From Sinonovacula constricta (lineage: Eukaryota; Mollusca; Bivalvia; Cardiida; Solecurtidae), in NCBI GenBank assembly GCA_007844125.1, contig CM017572.1, positions 20,429,934-20,493,933 of the forward strand: a stretch of 64,000 bases of DNA, written 5' to 3'. This document shows, piece by piece, positions 37,900 to 51,200 of this stretch (its first letter is position 1; the number at the start of each line of letters is the position of its first letter). A model generated the notes under the pieces. That model did not search any database and was not told the DNA's origin. It was given only the letters and a program-made list of their open reading frames with translations. The position numbers were made by a program, and so were the translations under genes.

Positions 37900-37995
37900 C
37901 ATTACTATTAACCAAGATTTATATCCGGGTATCCGTTTAGATCATTCAACGGATATCTGGATACCAAATTTGGTATCCGTTGACATCCCTACTTG
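37900..37995. repeat. imperfect inverted repeat with hAT-like end
   Basis: 'ggtatccgttt' and 'aacggatatctggatacc' form a palindrome, followed by 'ttggtatccgttgacatccc'. The last stretch resembles a hAT terminus (complement 'gggatgtcaacggatacc'). It may be the remnant end of another hAT element next to the transposase fossil. Confidence 0.4.
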
Positions 37996-38204
37996 TCAGG
38001 TAACAATGACTTATTTGGTTGTTTGAGATACCACATTTTAATGTTGAAGCTTCATCCATTCACGATGACAGCATGAATTAATTTAAGAATACATTGTTGT
38101 TAATGTCATTACTGTCATAGCAAGCAATATATTGATGTTGCTCATGAGCACAGCTTTTCTAATGCAAATTTACAATTAGGTCTTACCTGAATAATGAGAA
38201 AAAG

Positions 38205-38790
38205 GAGTGTTGAGGTAAGGGAGTGCTGAGGCAAGGGAGTGCTGAGGCAAGGGAGTGCTGAGGCAAGAGAGTGTTGAGGCAAGGGAGTGCTGAGGCAAGA
38301 GAGTGCTGAGGCAAGGGAGTGCTGAGGTAAGGGAGTGCTGAGGCAAGGGAGTGCTGAGGTAAGGGAGTGCTGAGGTAAGGGAGTGCTGAGGCAAGGGAGT
38401 GCTGAGGTAAGAGAGTGTTGAGGCAAGGGAGTGCTGAGGCAAGGGGGTGCTGGGGTAAGGGCGTGTTGAGGCAAGGGAGTGCTGAGGCAAAGGAGTGTTG
38501 AGGCGAGGGAGTGTTGAGGCAAGGGAGTGCTGGGGTAAGGGAGTGCTGGGATAAGGGAGTGCTGGGGTAAGGGAGTGCTGGGGTAAGGGAGTGTTGAGGC
38601 AAGGAAGTGCTGAGGTAACAATGTGCTGAGGTAAGGGAGTGTTTAGGTAAAGGATTGCTGAGGCAAGGGAGTGTTGAGGCAAGGGACTGCTGGGGTAGCG
38701 GAGTGTTGAGGCAAGAGAGTGCTGAGGTAAGGGAGTGTTGAGGTAAGGATGTGCTGAGGTAAGGATGTGCTAAGGTAAAGGAGTGTACAG
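38205..38790. repeat. 16-bp minisatellite downstream of PIGK, about 36 copies
   Basis: The unit is 'gagtgctgaggcaagg' with frequent 'gttgagg', 'gaggtaa' and 'tggggtaa' variants. On the minus strand no unit variant creates a stop in any frame, so all three frames stay open for 140-170 codons. Confidence 0.93.
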
Positions 38791-38870
38791 TTTAGAGAAA
38801 TCCTAACTAAACTACTGACTGCAAAGCAATGTTTAAAGTATGGAATATGTCAAAGATATGTCAAGAAATT

Positions 38871-38876
38871 TTTATT
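38871..38876 (-). promoter_or_regulatory. PIGK polyadenylation signal AATAAA
   Basis: TTTATT on the plus strand, about 400 bases past the PIGK stop, just before the 16-bp array. Confidence 0.5.
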
Positions 38877-39273
38877 GACTTAAAAATATAACATAAATAT
38901 ATATATACATAATGGTCAGCTTAAAAAAGATGTTATGAAAATGACAATATTAAACATTGACAAGCACAACATTAAAAGTTGAAGAATGTTTTATACTTGT
39001 ATTACAGTATATATCAAGGTATTGCACATCATATAACAAAGTTCTGATAAATGTATGTTGATTCACTGTCGAAAGTACATAAAGTTTACAGTTGTGCACA
39101 AAATAACAGACAACAATAAGACACTATAATGAAACAGATGCATTCACTGAAGTGCCAATAGAGTTATTAGTGCCAATTAGTTATAGTTTCACATAATATC
39201 AATAGTATCTGTTGATCATTTATAAACAAAAAAATTAGAACAAATTTGCAAAAAAATTAGAAAAATATAAATG

Positions 39274-42200
39274 TCATGTAGGCATTGGAAACTGTTGAGC
39301 ATATATAAGCGGTTCACTTGACTTCTGGTCGGTCTGTTTTGAGCAGGAGTTCGAGCTGAAAATGGATCAAAATAAATGTTTAAATTTAATGATCAATTCG
39401 TTATATTTAGATTTTCAATATGGGCGGAGGTGTCCGGTCTCCTTCTCCACAACATACTAACACTTTATTAGTATATATAAGAGGTACATACAAAAAGGAA
39501 ATGAAATATTAAGAACAAAAGACAATTAGTACAAATTAGAAGTTCAGCGAGTAAAAAAAATGTGTTGGTAAAAAAGACAATATTCTTCAGCATTATTGAC
39601 TAAATATTGTGAAGTCAAGTATTACCAGAACAAAGGCAGCTTACATTATGTGGTGACAAACAACTGCTGAGAATAGTCTTATATCATTATTTATCATCAG
39701 ATTGGTTACTCTTCTAATTTCTTACCATTTTGACTAAGAGCTGTATAAACAAAAGTATCAATGTTTATGTTTAGAACCAGAACTTAATACATTATCACAT
39801 CAATTAACATGTATTCATTACAAAACACCCATTTCTAAATGCCCACTAGTAAGTTATTGCATTGCAAATGGATGTCATGACGTCACTTCCCTGTCTTGAA
39901 ATTCCTCTACCATAAATTTTGACTCAGTGCTAAATTTTAGAAAAACAGCTGATTTATAGGTTATGTATTAAATAGAATCCTATAATTTGAAGCACCTCAT
40001 TAAATGTTTTCAGTATCTAGTATTTATTGTGTGTAAAATAACCTTGTAATGTTTTAAGGATTTGATCCCAGCACTCAGACCCTTACCTGCAGGATCCAGA
40101 ATGCGTAACATTCTCCAGGAGTATAGACTCTGTCAGCAATTCAACATTTCTAACACTGCCAAAAAAATCTGTGAGAAGCACCTGGTTAATATCACGTCTG
40201 AACAGATCCGTCCGTATGGCTACAGTGGATATACACTGGTGCTTCGGGCACACTCGGAACTGGAGAATAATGGGATATATTCACTGAAGCAATCTTAAAC
40301 TTTAAGTCTTGTTAAAATTTATGTGTGATAGTCTCATTTCATTGGACGTTTACTAGAGTTAACCTTCACAATGTTTCAGGCATAGAGGGGGAGTAACCTA
40401 AAATAAGTTATACAGGCAAAGTGTAAATATTTCCGATGCTAGCAGACAGATGTAAGTTGTGCGGATGTATGCTTAAATGTTGTTTATTATGTAGATTGCA
40501 TACTTGTGTTTCACACAGGTAGTGCACGAGGAAAGTGTGTCCTTCCTGACTGATAAACAATTTTTAGCATTAAAGAATGCCAGTTCTACAGCTGGCATGA
40601 TTCTAACTTATGTTTTGACAGGTTACCTTAGACGCAGGTCATAATTACTTAATTAACACGGTGATATTTGAACATTTTTTTTTTTTTTCATCAGGCACTA
40701 TTTGATGAATATTTTTAAGTAAATATGAAGAATATTTTTATTAACACTTAACCAATCTTGAAAATAAAAGCCTTTTTTGTTATTATCATCCCTCACATTT
40801 TAAAGTTTTTCCTTTTCTGACAAAAAAAGTATAATTATGCTACTGATAAGATAAAAACAAAACATGTCCAGTAAAAATATGCTAGCAAGTGTGATTTAAT
40901 CTTTTACAAATATAACTAATTGTTTGTTTTGAAAATAAACACAACATTATGTGTACATGTGCTTAAACCATATCAATCAAGTTGAAAACATTACAAAAGG
41001 GAAACATGTATTTCAAATTATGCAAGTTAAAAACAACTACGAAATTCATAATCATAATATTTATAAGTCCATCTCATTTTCCATAAATCCACCAAAGTCA
41101 GAGAAAATTGGCAATCAATTGATAAAAACCAATTATGATAATTGCGACATATGTTAATTTCACTGAATAGTTTCAGATGATGAAAAGCTGTTAGAAAAGA
41201 CTATCAGTAAATTCTATATGGAAAACAACTGTAGCACACGTCCATGTGATATCAATCAAATTGTATTTAATATAAAGTTAATAAACAAAGAAATTTTTAT
41301 AACTTTCCAAGTAAATTGCCAGACTTGAGGCTCATTGTTTTTCATTACAATCAGTTGAACAAAACCATGTTTTTGTGGATCTACAATTATTTATAATCAT
41401 TTGGATTACATGTTCACTTGAAAGTCATACAGAGCAGCGGTAACATGCTGTCAACATCTGACATGCAACCTCACCCAGTCACATAACCTGATATAAACTG
41501 AGCGTTTTTAAAGGTTTTTTTTTTTTTAACTATATATTTCAATTCTAGCCAAACTTCTATCACATTTCACCGAAGTAAAACATATTATAACTTTGAACTC
41601 ACAAATTCTGCGACGGTCTTCTTGCTGTCTGGGGTGACACCCTCTAGAAAGTCCAGGGCATAGTAGGTATATCTGTCTATCACATACACACCAATGGCTG
41701 GGTCCACATGGTGCTAGACACAAATAACAGAACAAGTAAGCTTCATGTCTATCTCCAGATAGGTAACAATTTCATAAAAAATGTGTAATAAATACCAAAT
41801 TAATACAGAAAGCAATTTCTACCCTTTTCCATGGATATGTACCTTCCTATTGGCTTGTGCCCCTTTCAAATTTCAGATTAAATCACATAGAAACAGCAAC
41901 TTGTGTTTGAATTAGATGAAAATTTTAAGAGAAGTTATATTTTATAATTAAACTATATTGCACAAAATAAAGGTAACAGTGTGTTTATTGTTTATATATA
42001 ACTTTATAACAAAAACTATAAGATATTGTTGCAAAATCAACAAGGGTGGACACATGCACCAGTTGTGTTTCTTGTGTTTTGCATGACAGTTTCAAAGTTA
42101 TGCTGTAAGTAAAATCAACAAAGATGATACTTCAAATGTGGATAGGGGAAGAATTGTGTTTAATCTAGCTTTGCTTCAAAAGGGATCCCTTAAACTAATG

Positions 42201-45200
42201 GTCTTAAAAATGGGCCCATTTAAAACAAGATTTATACAAAAGATGACGAAAAACCCCAGATGCAGTGAAGCTGGTAATGATCCACAAATGTAAGGTGCAA
42301 CTAAACTTACCAGTAGTATACAGTTTAACCAAAAGCCAACCAATGGCAGCTAAGAAAGATGGACTGACCGATGACCATAACTCCAATGGAGCCCTCAATA
42401 ACTCCAAAGTAGCCAAAACTAACTCCAATTTAGTCAACTTTGCATCTTTTACTTTTTAGTTAACAGAAAAAATACCACAACTTACTGAGAGAGAATCTTC
42501 ACCAACTTTACTACTGGCCACAGCAAGTAGATTGGGAGAGTAGAACTGCTGGAACATCGATTCCGCTTGACATGTGTCAATCATGAACAGAAGCTCATGG
42601 TACCTGCAAACATTAAATAAAGTGTGTTAGACATGAACAGAAGCTCATGGTACCTGCAAACATTAAATATAGTGTGTTAGACATAAACAGAAGCTCATGG
42701 TACCTAAAAACATTAAATATAGTGTGTTAGACATGAACAGAAGCTCATGGTACCTGGGAACATTAAATATAGTGTGTTAGACATGAACAGAAGCTCATGG
42801 TACCTTGGAACATTAAATATAGTGTGTTAGACATGAACAGAAGCTCATGGTACCTGGGAACATTAAATATAGTGTGTAAGACATGAACAGAAGCTCATGG
42901 TACATGGGAACATTAAATATAGTGTGTTAGACATGAACAGAAGCTCATGGTACCTGGGAACATTAAATATAGTGTGTTAGACATAAACAAAAGCTCATGG
43001 TACCTGGGAACATTAAATATAGTGTGTAAGACATGAACAGAAGCTCATGGTACCTGGGACCATTAAATATAGTGTGTTAGACATGAACAGAAAGCTTATG
43101 GTACCTTGGAACATTAAATATAGTGTGTTAGACATGAACAGAAAGTCATGGTACCTGGGAACATTAAATATAGTGTGTTAGACATGAACAGAAGCTCATG
43201 GTACCTGGGAACAATAAATATAGTGTGTTAGACATGAACAGAAGCTCATGGTACCTAGGAACATTAAATATAGTGTGTTATACATGAACAGAAGCTCATG
43301 GTACCTGGGAACATTAAATAGTGTGTTAGACATGAACAGAAGCTCATGGTACCTGGGAACATTAAATATAGTGTGTTAGTCATGAACAGAAGCTAATGGT
43401 ACCTGGGAACATTAAATATAGTGTGTTAGACATGAACAGAAGCTCATGGTACCTGGGAACATTAAATATAGTGTGTAAGTCATGAACAGAAGCTAATGGT
43501 ATCTAGGAACATTAAATATAGTGTGTTAGACATGAACAGAAGCTCATGGTACCTGGGAACATTAAATATAGTGTGTTAGACATGAACAGAAGCTCATGGT
43601 ACCTGGGAACATTAAATATAGTGTGTTAGACATGAACAGAAAGCTCATGGTACCTTGGAACATTAAATATAGTGTGTTAGACATGAACAGAAGCTCATGG
43701 TACCTAGGAACATTAAATATAGTGTGTAAGACATGAACAGAAGCTCATGGTACCGTGAAACATTAAATACAGTGTGTTAGACATGAACAGAAGCTCATGG
43801 TACCGTGAAACATTAAATACAGTGTGTTAGACATGAACAGAAGCTCATGGTACCGTGAAACATTAAATACAGTGTGTTAGACATGAACAGAAGCTCGTGG
43901 TACCGTGAAACATTAAATATAGTGTGTTAGACATGAACAGAAGCTCATGGTACCGTGAAACATTAAATACAGTGTGTTAGACATGAACAGAAGCTCATGG
44001 TACCTGGGAACATTAAATATAGTGTGTTAGACATAAACAAAAGCTCATGGTACCTGGGAACATTAAATATAGTGTGTAAGACATGAACAGAAGCTCATGG
44101 TACCTAGGAACATTAAATATAGTTTGTTAGACATAAACAAAAGCTCATGGTACCTGGGAACATTAAATATAGTGTGTTAGACATAAACAAAAGCTCATGG
44201 TACCTGGGAACATTAAATATAGTGTGTAAGACATGAACAGAAGCTCATGGTACATGGGAACATTAAATATAGTGTGTTAGACATGAACAGAAGCTCATGG
44301 TACCTGGGAACATTAAATATAGTGTGTTAGACATAAACAAAAGCTCATGGTACCTGGGAACATTAAATATAGTGTGTAAGACATGAACAGAAGCTCATGG
44401 TACCTGGGAACATTAAATATAGTGTGTTAGACATGAACAGAAAGCTTATGGTACCTTGGAACATTAAATATAGTGTGTTAGACATGAACAGAAAGTCATG
44501 GTACCTGGGAACATTAAATATAGTGTGTTAGACATGAACAGAAGCTCATGGTACCTGGGAACAATAAATATAGTGTGTTAGACATGAACAGAAGCTCATG
44601 GTACCTAGGAACATTAAATATAGTGTGTTAGACATGAACAGAAGCTCATGGTACCTGGGAACATTAAATAGTGTGTTAGACATGAACAGAAGCTCATGGT
44701 ACCTGGGAACATTAAATATAGTGTGTTAGTCATGAACAGAAGCTAATGGTACCTGGGAACATTAAATATAGTGTGTTAGACATGAACAGAAGCTCATGGT
44801 ACCTGGGAACATTAAATATAGTGTGTAAGTCATGAACAGAAGCTAATGGTATCTGGGAACATTAAATATAGTGTGTTAGACATGAACAGAAGCTCATGGT
44901 ACCTGGGAACATTAAATATAGTGTGTTAGACATGAACAGAAGCTCATGGTACCTGGGAACATTAAATATAGTGTGTTAGACATGAACAGAAGCTTATGGT
45001 ACCTGGGAACATTAAATATAGTGTGTTAGACATGAACAGAAGCTCATGGTACCTGGGAACATTAAATATAGTGTGTTAGACATAAACAGAAAGCTCATGG
45101 TACCTAAAAACATTAAATATAGTGTGTTAGTCATGAACAGAAGCTTATGGTATCTGGGAACATTAAATATAGTGTGTTAGACATGAACAGAAGCTCATGG

Positions 45201-48200
45201 TACATGGGAACATTAAATATAGTGTGTTAGACATGAACAAAAGCTCATGGTACCTGGGAACATTAAATATAGTGTGTTAGACATGAACAGAAGCTTATGG
45301 TACCTGGGAACATTAAATATAGTGTGTTAGACATAAACAGAAGCTCATGGTACCTGGGAACATTAAATATAGTGTGTTAGTCATGAACAGAAGCTCATGG
45401 TACCTGGGAACATTAAATATAGTGTGTTAGTCATGAACAGAAGCTCATGGTACCTGGGAACATTAAATATAGTGTGTTAGACATGAACAGAAGCTCATGG
45501 TACCTGGGAACATTAAATATAGTGTGTTAGACATGAACAAAAGCTCATGGTACCTGGGAACATTAAATATAGTGTGTTAGACATGAACAGAAGCTTATGG
45601 TACCTGGGAACATTAAATATAGTGTGTTAGACATAAACAGAAGCTCATGGTACCTGGGAACATTAAATATAGTGTGTTAGCCATGAACAGAAGCTCATGG
45701 TACCTGGGAACATTAAATATAGTGTGTAAGTCATGAACAGAAGCTCATGGTACCTGGGAACATTAAATATAGTGTGTTAGACATGAACAGAAGCTTATGG
45801 TACCTGGGAACATTAAATTTAGTGTGTTAGACGTGAACAGAAGCTCATGGTACCTGGGAGGATTAGAGGCATTGGTAATGACATTCTTAAGTGTTCCCCC
45901 ACCTCCACGGGCCAAAAAAAGAAAAGTAACATCATTCTGTGACATCACAGCTGGCATACTTAATTTGTGTATTCTATACAATGATGTCATGGGGGAGAGC
46001 ATAACATAATTATTTATGTTAAATGCACATCAATGTCCTATCACTGGTCATCAAGACTCTTATCCCAACCCCATCCTTAATAACCCCACTCATTCCTTGA
46101 TACAACTACAGCCTGAGGGTGTGGTCAGCAAGACTCTAATCCCAACCCTTTCCCTAATAATCCCACTCATTCCCAGATACAACTACAGCCTGAGGGTGTG
46201 GTATGCAAGACTGTAATCCCAACCCCTTCCCTAATACCCCTACTCATTAGTCAGGAAGACTCTAATCCCAACCCCATCCCTAATAACCCCACTCATTCCC
46301 AGATACAACTACAGCCTGAGGGTGTGGTCAGCAAGACTCTAATCCCAACCCATTCCCTAATAACTCCACTCATTCCCGGATACAACTACAGCCTGAAGGT
46401 GTGTCCTGCTGGGTAGGCTATCCAATTACAAATGCTTTTAAATATACATGTAGTGTGTTTTACATAGGACACACATATTTTGTTATAAAATGCATTGAAA
46501 ATGGCCTTCTTTAGTGGTCTCCACCAAAGAAAGCACCATGCTGTGAGATCACGTCTAGACACTTGATTTATCATAACAGATGTATCATAGGGTCAAAGTC
46601 ACACTTGATGCACATGGACTTAGTGCACTGCCATTGGTCAGTAACGCTCTAATCCCACCCCTTTCTCAACTGCTAGACCCAACCCAACTCCATTCCCCCA
46701 ACCTATTTTGTTCCCCTGTGATCACAATGTGAAGCCAGATAAGGCCACTTTTCAATTTTCAATGCCGTAAGGAATAAAAAATATGTAACTTCAAACCTTA
46801 GACATAAAATACTAGGGACATGTGTATTCATCATAATGTATTAAATAGGGATGTGAACGAGTACTAACATCAGTATTCAAGTACAGTACTCAATTTTTTA
46901 ACCGAGTACTGTGTCATTTTCTTGATTATTGTATTTTTCTTTTTATGTTAACTAATATTTTATCAGCATTATATCTTTATCACAAATATATTCATTCCGT
47001 AAGGTACATGTATTATATTCAAGTTCAAATTTTGCAATTGAATTGTTGGAGTAATTTTTAATGAAAAAATGTGTTTCCTTTTTAGAATCTATACACCCTA
47101 CAAATCGGAACTAGAGGCTGGCGACATTGCAATGTAAACAACATTGCACATGCATTAATCAGACGATGATGATGTATAGAAATCTACCAATGGTTATAAT
47201 ATTGGTAATGGGCAAAAATTAAACAAATACAGATTGTTTAAGAAAGCATTTTAAAAATGAAACATTTATTAAGGAAGTATATTTAAACATTCACATACAA
47301 CTTACTATAACATTGTCATTTTGTGTAATTTCCACCGCCATGAAACAAAAGAGTGTTGGTGTTTCTTTCCAGAGTACTATATTTACTTGTTTTAGCTTGA
47401 TTAACATTAAGTCACAAAAAATCTGGAAACAGATAAAAGATTAAATGTATCAGTGCTTCAAGATGAAGCTGCTGTAATTAAAATTGTGATAGTAGAAAAA
47501 ACAGTCAAAGAAAAAAAGATTTTGATATGTAAATAGTCAAAGAATGTTAATAATATGTGTTTAACTAAAACAAGAAGATCCAAGCTTGTTGTCCATCATT
47601 ATTGGTCACTACTGACCTGTATAGAGAATGCACAGACTTTTTTTCATCTAAAGGGTCCATTAATTGCTCCCAAGCAATTGACTTAAGTTATTATTTCTGC
47701 AGATTAGACTGATCAGAACAATGTTGTGTGGTGTAACCATAAGAAGACAATGAAGAAATAGTTGAAAATGCATAGCGTTTCAGATGTCAATGTAAAAACC
47801 AGTTAGTGGTTAATTAGATATTAACGAGCTAATATAAGCAATTCGTGGCTGTTACTGTGACATGCCAATCACTGTATAATTAATATGTCACAAACTGTGG
47901 TACTGAGTTAACAGTGAAGCAGTGACCATACCAGTCATACTGGGACAGGATACTGGACATCTGTCATTTTTACCAAGTAATGAAATAGTGATTGTAATTC
48001 TAGACTATACCTTTCAGTACTTGTTGACATTTCAAGTTTAAGAAAGACATTTAGCTCAAGAGGTTGCACATATTGCAGATTTATCAGTGAAAGATCTATT
48101 ACTGAAATCTTATTGGTACATATTCTGTCACAACATAACATGACACTTAGGCTAAATAAGGTTTAATATGTCACTGTATGAATTATGTCATATTTAACTT

Positions 48201-51200
48201 GGAATGTCAAATTATTTAGAGTCCTTATCCCACATTATCTAAGCTTTTTTAACCTGAAGCTGAATTTGCATTCCAGTGTTTGGTTAATTTGGAACAGAAT
48301 GGCACATAATTTCAGTAAATGAGGATAGTGTATTATCACCTTCGTTTCTGCCACATCTGCTCGAAGGCGTCAGCCAGCTCTACACTTGAGACCTCCTCAG
48401 CATCCTGGAACTTGAGGAAACCATCCCCTCCATGGCCTGTAACAACCAGGGCTACACATATGGACAGGTAGTCACATTGGGGGCAATTACTATCAATCAA
48501 ACTACTTATAATAATATGGTTAACAGAAAAAACACTAAAATCGAAGCCACGGGCAAATAAACCCCTTTTCCAAGTTCCTTGTTCGCTTAACTTTCTCCTG
48601 TTCCAACCAAGTACAAGGCAGTTTTAAAAGGTACAAAATTAAAAACATCAGACACATTAGTAGTTTAACAATAAATTTACTCCAGATATTTATTTCATAG
48701 AATAAGCATTTATGACAGAAACATCATGAAAATGAGAAATAACTACAGGAAAATATCACAGAAGAAGAAAATGCTCATAATACAGTTTTTAAAATTGGTG
48801 TAGATCTACTTCGGGGAAAAGGAATATGTTTATTAGAAGACAAATTAAAATCATATAAATATGGCTTACATATTTATAAACATGGAAGCGCATATTAAAA
48901 GCATTACTGGTGAGAACTCATACAAGAGGGCCATGATGGTCCTATATCGCTCACCTGAGTGCCAAAGACATTAAGCCCAAGTGACTATGCTTGTTGACAA
49001 TCAAAGATTTTCAAAGTTTTCCTATATAGCCATATATGGAAAATTGCCTCAACCTTGGCAGCCATGTTTTTAGACAGATCAAAATTATTTGGACAATCTT
49101 CCTAGAGGACCAGCTAAAGAACATGTATACCAAATATTAGGCTCAAGCTATAGCAGTTTCTGACAAAAAGATTTTCTAAGTTTTCCTGAATAGCCTTGTA
49201 TGTGGCCATATTTTTAGATGGATCAAAATTATTTGAATAATCTTTATAGAGGGCCACCCAAAGAACGTGAAAAACAAATATCACTGCTCTAGCTCTTGCA
49301 GTTTGTAACAAGAAGATTTTCTATTTTTCTTATATAGCAACATTGGAAAATGGCCATGACCCAGGCATCCATTTTTTTGTCAGATCTAAATCATTTGAAC
49401 AATCTCCATACAGGGCCACCCAGAGAACATGAACACTAAGTATCAAGGCTCTAGCTGTTACAGTTTCCGACAAGAAATTTCCTATATAGCCATATACATG
49501 TATAGACAATGGCCATGCCCCTGATGGCCATGTTTTTTGATAGATCAAAATTATTTGAACAACTTTTCATTCTATATTCCTACTTAAGCTTCTGAGAAAG
49601 TTTGGCTGAATTTGGCCCAGCAGTTTCAGAGGTGATGCCGTTTGAAAATGTTGATGGACAAGTGACGCCAGGCGGTGGGCGATTACAACCAACTGCTTTA
49701 CACTGAGCATAAGCTCAGGAGAGCTAAAAAGGCATAGTTAGTTTTATGTCCAAAGTTCCATTTACTGGCCCACTAAAAATATAACAGCAATCATGGGCAA
49801 ATCTGTTAACAGAGCCTCTCTGATTACTTTGTTGGCATCTCATTAGCACTAGTGTACAGCAATATTCTGTTGCACATTTGGTATAATGTGTCAGTGTGAA
49901 TGGAACATGTATAATTGCGTCAGTGTGAATGGGACATGTATAATTGTGTCAGTGTGAATGGGACATGTATAATTGTGTCAGTGTGAATGGGACATGTATA
50001 ATTGTGTCAGTGTGAATGGGACATGTATAATTGTGTCAGTGTGGATGGAACATGTATAATTGTGTCAGTGTGACTGGAACATGTATAATTGTGTCAGTGT
50101 GAATGGGACAGGTATAATTGTGTCAGTGTGACTGGAACAGGTATAATTATGTCAGTGTGAATGGGCCATGTATAATTGTGTCAGTGTGAATGGGACATGT
50201 ATAGTTGTGTCAGTGTGACTGGAACAGGTATAATTGTGTCAGTGTGAATGGGACATGTATAATTGTGTCAGTGTGAATGGGACATGTATAGTTGTGTCAG
50301 TGTGAATGGGACATGTATAATTGTGTCAGTGTGAATGGAACAGGTATAATTGTGTCAGTTTGAATGGAACATGTATAATTGTGTCAGTGTGACTGGAACA
50401 TGTATAATTATGTCAGTGTGACTGGAACAGGTATAATTGTGTCAGTGTGAATGGGACAGGTATAATTGTGTCAGTGTGACTGGAACAGGTATAATTATGT
50501 CAGTGTGAATGGGCCATGTATAATTGTGTCAGTGTGAATGGGACATGTATAGTTGTGTCAGTGTGACTGGAACAGGTATAATTGTGTCAGTGTGAATGGG
50601 ACATGTATAATTGTGTCAGTGTGAATGGGACATGTATAGTTGTGTCAGTGTGAATGGGACATGTATAATTGTGTCAGTGTGAATGGGACATGTATAGTTG
50701 TGTCAGTGTGAATGGGACATGTATAGTTGTGTCAGTGTGAATGGGACATGTATAATTGTGTCTGTGTGAATGGAACAGGTATAATTGTGTCAGTTTGAAT
50801 GGAACATGTATAATTGTGTCAGTGTGACTGGAACATGTAAAATTGTGTCAGTGTGACTGGAACAGGTATAATTGTGTCAGTGTGAATGGGACAGGTATAA
50901 TTGTGTCAGTGTGACTGGAACAGGTATAATTATGTCAGTGTGAATGGGCCATGTATAATTGTGTCAGTGTGAATGGGACATGTATAGTTGTGTCAGTGTG
51001 ACTGGAACAGGTATAATTGTGTCAGTGTGAATGGGACATGTATAATTGTGTCAGTGTGAATGGGACATGTATAGTTGTGTCAGTGTGAATGGGACATGTA
51101 TAATTGTGTCAGTGTGAATGGGACATGTATAATTGTGTCAGTGTGAATGGGACATGTATAGTTGTGTCAGTGTGAATGGGACATGTATAGTTGTGTCAGT

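Noticed and set aside
40062..40298. Plus-strand 78-codon frame that looks protein-like
   Set aside because: It is the shadow of PIGK exon 9 on the minus strand, which encodes '[11 protein letters not shown]' and fits in phase with both neighbouring exons.
46848..46930. hAT transposon end
   Set aside because: 'agggatgtgaacgagtac' looks like a hAT terminus but no matching inverted end or transposase was found nearby.
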